From Lachnospiraceae bacterium UBA1753 (GTDB taxonomy: Bacteria > Bacillota > Clostridia > Lachnospirales > Lachnospiraceae): a stretch of 11,655 nucleotides of DNA. Below, piece after piece: positions 7,299 to 11,655 of this stretch (its first letter is position 1; the number at the start of each line of letters is the position of its first letter). Made by a program: the position numbers and the translations under genes. A model generated the notes under the pieces. That model was not told the DNA's origin, searched no databases, and saw only the letters and a list, made by a program, of their open reading frames with translations. The stretch spans positions 7,959 through 19,613 of the forward strand of contig DCHL01000150.1 of the NCBI GenBank assembly GCA_002317595.1, in the 5' to 3' direction.

Positions 7299-7353
7299 CA
7301 CACTATATTTCCTTATATGTCTACTTTTTCACACTATATCTCCTTATATGTCT
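7291..7353. repeat. 31/32-bp imperfect tandem duplication spanning the end of the DHH gene
   Basis: Copy 1 (7291-7322) and copy 2 (7323-7353) are directly adjacent and identical except for one extra T in the T-run and one T/C change in the TATATTTCC / TATATCTCC block. Copy 2 contains the last codons (TYKEI) and TAG stop of the DHH gene. Copy 1 still spells the same codons and stop just downstream, but out of use. The right arm of the adjacent hairpin lies inside copy 1. Each copy carries a purine-rich AAGGA, read on the minus strand, that could act as a Shine-Dalgarno. Confidence 0.9.
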
Positions 7354-8866
7354 TCTCAAAGATATCCTTCTTTACAATATAGAACTTAGAAAGATTATCC
7401 TTATATACTGCAAGATAGTCCCCTGGATTTCCCAGATAATAATGGTCCGGATCCCAGTGTGAAAAAATCTTGACGATGTGGTCAATCTGCCTGAAAAGCA
7501 TCAGATCCCCGCCCTTTGAAATGCAGCTGTGGACATAGGGAAGCATGTCAACATTCTCTCCCTGGTCCCGGTTCAGCACAGCTGGCGTATATCTATTGGC
7601 AGCATTCAGTTCCGGATACACATAGGGAACGTCCAGCCGCTGATATTTTTCTTCAAAAACCTTCTTCGTCGTAGGGTATACCTCTCCGTCAACTCCGATC
7701 ATGATATATGTCTCAGGATCCGCCATGGTGTCAACGTCTCCCTCAATCGTACGCACAGTTACCCTGGTACCTGTCGGTGCAAGGTCGGAGCTCACTACAT
7801 ATCCAACGTTCACAGGTATCTTTCTGTATTCCTTGAGGAGACTTCTGTCCTGCTCTTCCTTTCCGTAATAGAGAATCTCGCACTGGTCAAAATAACTCTT
7901 AATTCTGCCTTCTATGTAGTCTTTTACTGAAGACGAGCCATTCCTGGTGTCCACGCCAAGACTCTCAAGAGCATCACAAAACAGGACTCCTCCGGCCTTC
8001 ACTTCATGGCCGCCACCGTTCCCCGCCTCACGGGCAATATACTCAGCAAGCTCATTAGCCCTAGTTTCCTTCACGCAGCTTCTGACTGAAAGCTTCACCT
8101 TGTTCTCCTTTTCAAGGAAACTGAAAACCACGCAGGTCTCAATGGCATCAACCTCAAGCAGCATATCGCTGATGAGTCCGAGAATATTAGGGTCACACTC
8201 TGCGGTCAGAGCCGTGGCACTTTTATAGCCCTCAATCACACACACGGACTTGAGCGCTTCTGAAGCAATCTCAAGCTCATCCATGGAAATATTATTATTC
8301 TTAAACATCAATATCTGGGAATTGTTGAATTTCATCGAGTCCCTCAAATCCTTATCAGCAGGATGAGAAATCTCCACAAAACCGGAAGTGTCTGTCATGA
8401 GGCCGTAATAGAGCGCCGTTGCAAGGCCTTCATTCTCATTCACATGAAAGCCTTCCTTCTGAAGAAGCTTCCAGATTACTGTCGAGCACGAACCGAACTT
8501 GCTTCTCACATCCGACATCTCAGGAAGTCTGCAGAACACCTTATGATGGTCAATAATCGCTATATTTTTTGCCTCAAACCTCTGGACATTGCGCTCCCCG
8601 TGCTGACAGTCCACAGTAACCAGAAGTTCCGGAGGAACAAGCTCCTCCACATGCTTTACAGGGATGTTAAGGGTATCCTTCATGAGCACAAGATTGCTCT
8701 TGGTAATCTCCCTCACTCCACCATAAATAAACTGCGGTTTCTTCCCCTTGCTTTCAAGATACGTATACAGGGCAAAGCCGCTGGCAAGTGCGTCAGCGTC
8801 AGGATTATCATGACACTGAATCACAATATCATCAAAAGACAGTAAATCACTAAGCTTAAATGACAT
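7334..8866 (-). CDS. DHH/DHHA1-family phosphoesterase with duplicated C-terminal module
   Basis: A predicted Mn-dependent phosphodiesterase of the DHH superfamily; relatives (NrnA nanoRNases/pAp phosphatases, GdpP/PDE2 cyclic-di-AMP hydrolases) cleave short nucleotides. All core motifs are visible: HDNPDADA (residues 19-26), VDCQ with D86, DHH at 106-108 and TDTSGF with D159. The DHHA1 domain carries the substrate motif GNGGGHEVKAGG (282-293). NrnA-type proteins are ~310-330 residues; this one has 510. The extra ~175 residues contain two related segments, 384-408 (PETYIMIGVDGEVYP...KKVFEEKY) and 481-507 (PGDYLAVYKD...KKDIFEKTY), sharing a PxxY-hydrophobic-...-Y..KK.(V/I)FE..Y pattern. No signal peptide or membrane span is present. 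AGAGG lies 5-6 nt before the ATG. It follows the PfkB kinase gene by 53 nt and precedes the TIR gene. Substrate is not determinable; nanoRNA, pAp or a cyclic dinucleotide are possible. Confidence 0.9.
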   Translation of the reverse strand: MSFKLSDLLSFDDIVIQCHDNPDADALASGFALYTYLESKGKKPQFIYGGVREITKSNLVLMKDTLNIPVKHVEELVPPELLVTVDCQHGERNVQRFEAKNIAIIDHHKVFCRLPEMSDVRSKFGSCSTVIWKLLQKEGFHVNENEGLATALYYGLMTDTSGFVEISHPADKDLRDSMKFNNSQILMFKNNNISMDELEIASEALKSVCVIEGYKSATALTAECDPNILGLISDMLLEVDAIETCVVFSFLEKENKVKLSVRSCVKETRANELAEYIAREAGNGGGHEVKAGGVLFCDALESLGVDTRNGSSSVKDYIEGRIKSYFDQCEILYYGKEEQDRSLLKEYRKIPVNVGYVVSSDLAPTGTRVTVRTIEGDVDTMADPETYIMIGVDGEVYPTTKKVFEEKYQRLDVPYVYPELNAANRYTPAVLNRDQGENVDMLPYVHSCISKGGDLMLFRQIDHIVKIFSHWDPDHYYLGNPGDYLAVYKDNLSKFYIVKKDIFEKTYKEI

Positions 8867-8919
8867 ACAAACCTCTACCTCTTACAGCTACAATTAAACT
8901 AACCAGCATTCACGCCGAA

Positions 8920-9852
8920 TTATTCCGTCACTGCTCCGCCAAGTCCGAACTCATCTGGTCTGAATCGGGGGCACACATTGTCCTTTGAGCAGATAACGGA
9001 AGCTGACAGTCGTGTTCCAATCTCGCAGGACTCCTTAAGTGTCTTTCCATAGGTGATTCCAACAGTCACACCAGTGAAGAATGCATCTCCCGCTCCAGTT
9101 GTATCAATCACCTCTACCTTAAGGGCAGGGCAGATGCCCGCCTCTCCATCCTCAGTGCAGTAAACTGCGCCCTGCGCTCCCATTGTGACTACCATCCTCT
9201 TAAATCCGGCACTCTTTGAAAGCGTTGGAAGCTCATTCAGTACTTCCTCTGGCGAATACCCGCTCATATCCTTGGCAAACAGCATTCCTGCCTCCTGCTG
9301 ATTACAGGTAAAGCAGTCGAGCTTCTGGAAGAAATCCCTTCGTCCCAGAGCTATGCCCATATTGGAAATAACAGCGAAAACTGGCTTGTTATATTTTTCC
9401 GCAAGCCTGAACACTTCCTTAACCACGTCCTTCTCAAGGTCAAGTTCAAGAGCAATGCTGTCAGCCCCTGATACTATCTCATCGCCATGCTCTTTGAGGA
9501 TATCGTATATCGGCTGGAGGTTAGGCCGCTTTGAAATGGACGCTGCGAGGTCGCCGGCACTGTCAAAAATTGCAAGCCACACACCCATTCCGTCTTTAAT
9601 TTTTACCACATGTGAGGTGTCAACCTTGTGCCTTATGAGCTTATCAATTACGTCCTGACCTGCGCCGTCATCATCCACGAGACTTACAAATGCAGGCCTT
9701 AGCTCAAGGTTTGCAATGTTCTCAACTACATTTCTCGCCACGCCGCCGTGCACCTGCTCGATGCTTCCAGCATTTCTTCCGTCAGATACATACTGCCCTG
9801 CAGGATATCCCTTTATGTCCACGAAAGTGGAACCAATTACCACAATTCCCAT
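8920..9852 (-). CDS. PfkB-family carbohydrate/nucleoside kinase
   Basis: An ATP-dependent ribokinase-superfamily kinase of 310 residues, a normal length. The first PfkB signature region is GGVARNVVENIANL (36-49), the di-glycine switch preceding it. NQQE (184-187) is the conserved NxxE magnesium motif; TMGAQGAV (223-230) is the TxGxxG element. The second signature DTTGAGDAFFTG (250-261) has D256 as the predicted catalytic base and forms the anion hole. The GGVARN-VxEN form resembles pseudouridine kinases (PsuK), but no psuG-type glycosidase or transporter is nearby, so the substrate stays open (pseudouridine, ribose, other sugar). Start is well supported by GGAAG about 7 nt before the ATG. It sits 55 nt after proA and 53 nt before the DHH phosphoesterase, with no terminator between, so it is probably co-transcribed with them. 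Confidence 0.9.
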   Translation of the reverse strand: MGIVVIGSTFVDIKGYPAGQYVSDGRNAGSIEQVHGGVARNVVENIANLELRPAFVSLVDDDGAGQDVIDKLIRHKVDTSHVVKIKDGMGVWLAIFDSAGDLAASISKRPNLQPIYDILKEHGDEIVSGADSIALELDLEKDVVKEVFRLAEKYNKPVFAVISNMGIALGRRDFFQKLDCFTCNQQEAGMLFAKDMSGYSPEEVLNELPTLSKSAGFKRMVVTMGAQGAVYCTEDGEAGICPALKVEVIDTTGAGDAFFTGVTVGITYGKTLKESCEIGTRLSASVICSKDNVCPRFRPDEFGLGGAVTE

Positions 9853-9907
9853 TTAATGTCTTCCTTCCCCAATCTTCTGATGCTTCTTATGTAACAATAG
9901 CTGTCTA

Positions 9908-11182
9908 TCAGCCTCTCACCTGTCCGTTTCCGCGAATCTCATACTTATATGAAGTCAGTTCACGAAGTCCCATTGGGCCTCTTGCGTGAAGCTTCTGGGT
10001 AGAGATACCAATCTCCGCACCAAATCCAAACTCAAATCCATCCGTAAATCTCGTTGACGCGTTCACATACACTGCAGCCGCATCAATCTCGTTAAGGAAT
10101 CGTACTGCGCTCTCATCATCTGCCGTAACAATTGCCTCTGAATGATGAGTTGTATACCTGTTGATATGGGCGATTGCCTCATCGAGGCTGTCCACGATCT
10201 TCAGCGAGATGATGGCGTCACCGTACTCCGTTCCCCAGTCATCATCAGTTGCAGCCTTCATATCCGGGGATAAAATTAGTGCGCTCGCATCTCCCCTCAC
10301 TTCAATTCCGCTGCCCGCAAGGTCGCCGAATATGGCAGGAACAGCTCTGTCTGCAATCTCCCTGTGAATCACCAGTGACTCGCAGGCATTGCACACGCCC
10401 ATTCTCTGACACTTTGCGTTGTGGATTATCTTAACCGCCATCTCAAGGTCAGCGGCCTTATCTACATACACATGACAGTTTCCAATACCTGTCTCAATAA
10501 CGGGAATCGTGGAATTCTCCACAGTTGCCCTGATAAGTCCGGCTCCACCTCTTGGAATGAGAAGGTCAACATACTGCCTCAGCTTCATGAACTTTCCTGT
10601 GGTCTCCCGGTCGGTCTTCTCAATGAGCAGAAGTGCATCCTTTGGAAGGCCGGCTTCTTCAAGAGCATCCCTGATTACTGCCACGATGGCCTTGTTCGAC
10701 CTGATTGCATCAGAACCGCCCTTGAGTATTACCGCATTCCCCGACCTGAAGGTAAGTGCAAAGGCATCCGCCGTAACGTTAGGTCTTGACTCGTAGATTA
10801 TTCCAATTACACCCATGGGAACGGACACCTTCTGAATCTTAAGTCCATTAGGTCTATCAAATTCTTCAAGCACAGTTCCAACAGGGTCCGGAAGCTCAGA
10901 TACCTGAATAAGTCCCTCCGACATCCCTGCAATCCTCTCCTCTGAAAGCCTGAGCCTGTCAACCATTGAGGCCCTCATACCATTCTTTTCAGCCTCAGCG
11001 ACATCCTCAGAGTTAGCCTTAAGTATCTCAGCGGCCTTTTCTGTCAGGGCTGCTGCCGCCGCAACTAATCCCTTCTTCTTGTCTTCATCAGACATTGTAC
11101 GAAGCAGCACCTCTGCAGCTTTCGCCCGCTGCCCAAGTCCTGTTAAGTATTCATCCTGTGATGAAATAATCTCGATTTCCAT
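9908..11182 (-). CDS. proA: glutamate-5-semialdehyde dehydrogenase (gamma-glutamyl phosphate reductase)
   Basis: Second step of proline biosynthesis: NADPH-dependent reduction of gamma-glutamyl phosphate to glutamate-5-semialdehyde in the cytosol. The 424-residue length is normal for this aldehyde-dehydrogenase-fold family. Visible signatures are GVIGIIYESRPNVTADAFAL followed by SGNAVILKGG (substrate/cofactor region), ETGIGNCHVYVD, the catalytic cysteine C264 in VCNACESLVIH, and the C-terminal GFGAEIGISTQKLHARGPMG block. The ATG has AGAGGTG 7 nt upstream. proB (glutamate 5-kinase), which commonly precedes proA, is not here: rnpB and its terminator come directly upstream, so proB must be elsewhere or missing. 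The gene likely opens an operon with the PfkB kinase and DHH genes. A weak promoter candidate is at 11203-11230. Confidence 0.97.
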   Translation of the reverse strand: MEIEIISSQDEYLTGLGQRAKAAEVLLRTMSDEDKKKGLVAAAAALTEKAAEILKANSEDVAEAEKNGMRASMVDRLRLSEERIAGMSEGLIQVSELPDPVGTVLEEFDRPNGLKIQKVSVPMGVIGIIYESRPNVTADAFALTFRSGNAVILKGGSDAIRSNKAIVAVIRDALEEAGLPKDALLLIEKTDRETTGKFMKLRQYVDLLIPRGGAGLIRATVENSTIPVIETGIGNCHVYVDKAADLEMAVKIIHNAKCQRMGVCNACESLVIHREIADRAVPAIFGDLAGSGIEVRGDASALILSPDMKAATDDDWGTEYGDAIISLKIVDSLDEAIAHINRYTTHHSEAIVTADDESAVRFLNEIDAAAVYVNASTRFTDGFEFGFGAEIGISTQKLHARGPMGLRELTSYKYEIRGNGQVRG

Positions 11183-11202
11183 TCCACGTCACCTCTTTTT
11201 CC

Positions 11203-11230
11203 AATACACAAAGCAGTCTTTCGGTAGCAA
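11203..11230 (-). promoter_or_regulatory. weak candidate promoter of proA
   Basis: On the minus strand TTGCTA (11230-11225), a 16-nt spacer and TGTATT (11208-11203) are a poor match to sigma-A elements. A promoter is expected in this 116-bp gap because the rnpB terminator lies upstream, and this is the best I can find. The spacer is one copy of an imperfect repeat (CCGAAAGACTGCTTTG versus GCGAAAGTCCGCTTTG at 11228-11243, 13 of 16 matching). No leader gene or known riboswitch is evident. Confidence 0.25.
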
Positions 11231-11298
11231 AGCGGACTTTCGCAATCAGCTTCGCTTCACAACTCTAACTCAGGCTGCTTCGTAACTTAACTGCGTTC

Positions 11299-11326
11299 AA
11301 AAACAGCTCCTCTGATTAGAGGAGCT
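11299..11326 (-). terminator. intrinsic terminator downstream of rnpB
   Basis: On the minus strand AGCTCCTCT (11326-11318) pairs perfectly with AGAGGAGCT (11313-11305) around a 4-nt loop, followed by GTTTTT. It lies about 35 nt beyond the predicted mature 3' end of RNase P RNA. It should end the rnpB precursor and separate it from proA. Confidence 0.88.
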
Positions 11327-11360
11327 ATTATGTCAAAAGTGATATACACCTTTTCAAAAA

Positions 11361-11655
11361 AGTCAGCCGGACTATGAGCCGGGTTATGTCTTGACCGATC
11401 ATCTATCTAGGACGCATGTCGCCACACGCCTCAAGCGTTCTACCCGAGAGCGGACCGGGCCGGTCCGTGTGCCCTCTATTTGAACTTGCTTCGGATGGGG
11501 TTTACACATGCCCCTGACGTTACCGCCAGGGCGGTGGTCTCTTACACCGCCATTCCACCTTTTCCTGCACTAGTGCAGGTAGTTTCTTTTCTGTTGCACT
11601 GGCCTTGGAGTCGCCTCCACCGGACGTTATCCGGCATCCTGCCCTATGAAGCCCG
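11361..11655 (-). ncRNA. rnpB: RNase P RNA, class A, 5' end outside window
   Basis: Catalytic RNA of ribonuclease P, which removes 5' leaders from pre-tRNAs. Read on the minus strand from the window edge, conserved blocks appear in order: GGGCTTCATAGGGCAGG (immediately after the GAGGAAAGTCC block, which is cut off), CCAGTGCAACAGAAA, GGTGTAAGAGACCACCG, AAACCCCATCCGAAGCAAG, GGGTAGAACGCTTGAGGC, CTAGATAGATGATCG, and the 3'-terminal ACATAACCCGGCTCATAG. Complementary P-helix arms are visible, e.g. GCCGG/CCGGC and CGGACCGGCC with GGTCCG. About 295 nt are present; by comparison with complete class A RNAs roughly 60-75 nt of the 5' end are missing. The 3' end is set near 11361, before a run of six U. 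The short trailer also contains a weak A/T hairpin (11335-11354). I cannot fix the exact mature 3' base. Confidence 0.95.

Noticed and set aside
7333..7362. Promoter TTGAGA-15 nt-TATAGT for the TIR gene, read on the minus strand inside the end of the DHH gene
   Set aside because: The spacer is too short and the elements overlap a tandem repeat; too weak to list as a feature without transcript data.
8363..8845. 160-codon plus-strand frame opposite the DHH gene
   Set aside because: It overlaps the catalytic core codons of the DHH protein on the other strand and has no independent signals.
11327..11360. A/T hairpin just after the rnpB 3' end as the main terminator
   Set aside because: The stem is short and bulged (AAAA-GTG/CAC-TTTT) with no following U-tract. 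The perfect 9-bp hairpin at 11305-11326 with its U-tract is far better.

Overview
The window looks like chromosomal DNA from a low-to-moderate GC Firmicute, most likely a clostridial Lachnospiraceae-type bacterium. This is an inference from four things seen here: pyrB and pyrI as separate genes, a class A RNase P RNA, a cytosolic LacI-type sensor fused to GGDEF, and a TIR protein beginning MKYDAFISYRH, a form I associate with that family. No taxonomic search was possible. Nearly all genes lie on the minus strand; one gene on the plus strand sits in the middle. There are no insertion sequences, tRNAs, CRISPR arrays or phage genes.

Read in the direction of transcription from the right edge: the 3' part of rnpB (RNase P RNA, 5' end outside the window) ends near 11361 and is followed by a clear intrinsic terminator at 11299-11326. 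Then comes a closely spaced, same-strand run: proA (proline biosynthesis), a PfkB-family sugar/nucleoside kinase, a DHH/DHHA1 phosphoesterase with an unusual C-terminal extension, and a large TIR-transmembrane-beta-propeller protein. Gaps are 55, 53 and about 80 nt. The last gap holds a 31/32-bp tandem repeat that duplicates the end of the DHH gene, and a symmetric A/T-flanked hairpin abutting the TIR gene. The TIR gene may therefore be expressed only by read-through, or under separate control.

The TIR gene converges on a plus-strand gene (2268-4154) for a predicted diguanylate cyclase with a LacI-like ligand-binding domain. That gene's terminator overlaps its stop codon. Divergent from it is a nitroreductase gene with a near-consensus sigma-A promoter. 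After a strong hairpin terminator or attenuator come pyrB and pyrI, the catalytic and zinc-binding regulatory chains of aspartate transcarbamoylase.

Most of the window is housekeeping metabolism (pyrimidine, proline) plus RNase P. The best candidate for new biology is the DHH phosphoesterase / TIR-TM-propeller pair (4202-8866). It combines a predicted nucleotide phosphodiesterase carrying a duplicated C-terminal module with a predicted membrane-anchored NADase under a WD40-like sensor. The sequence supports the architecture; a defence or signalling role is only inferred.
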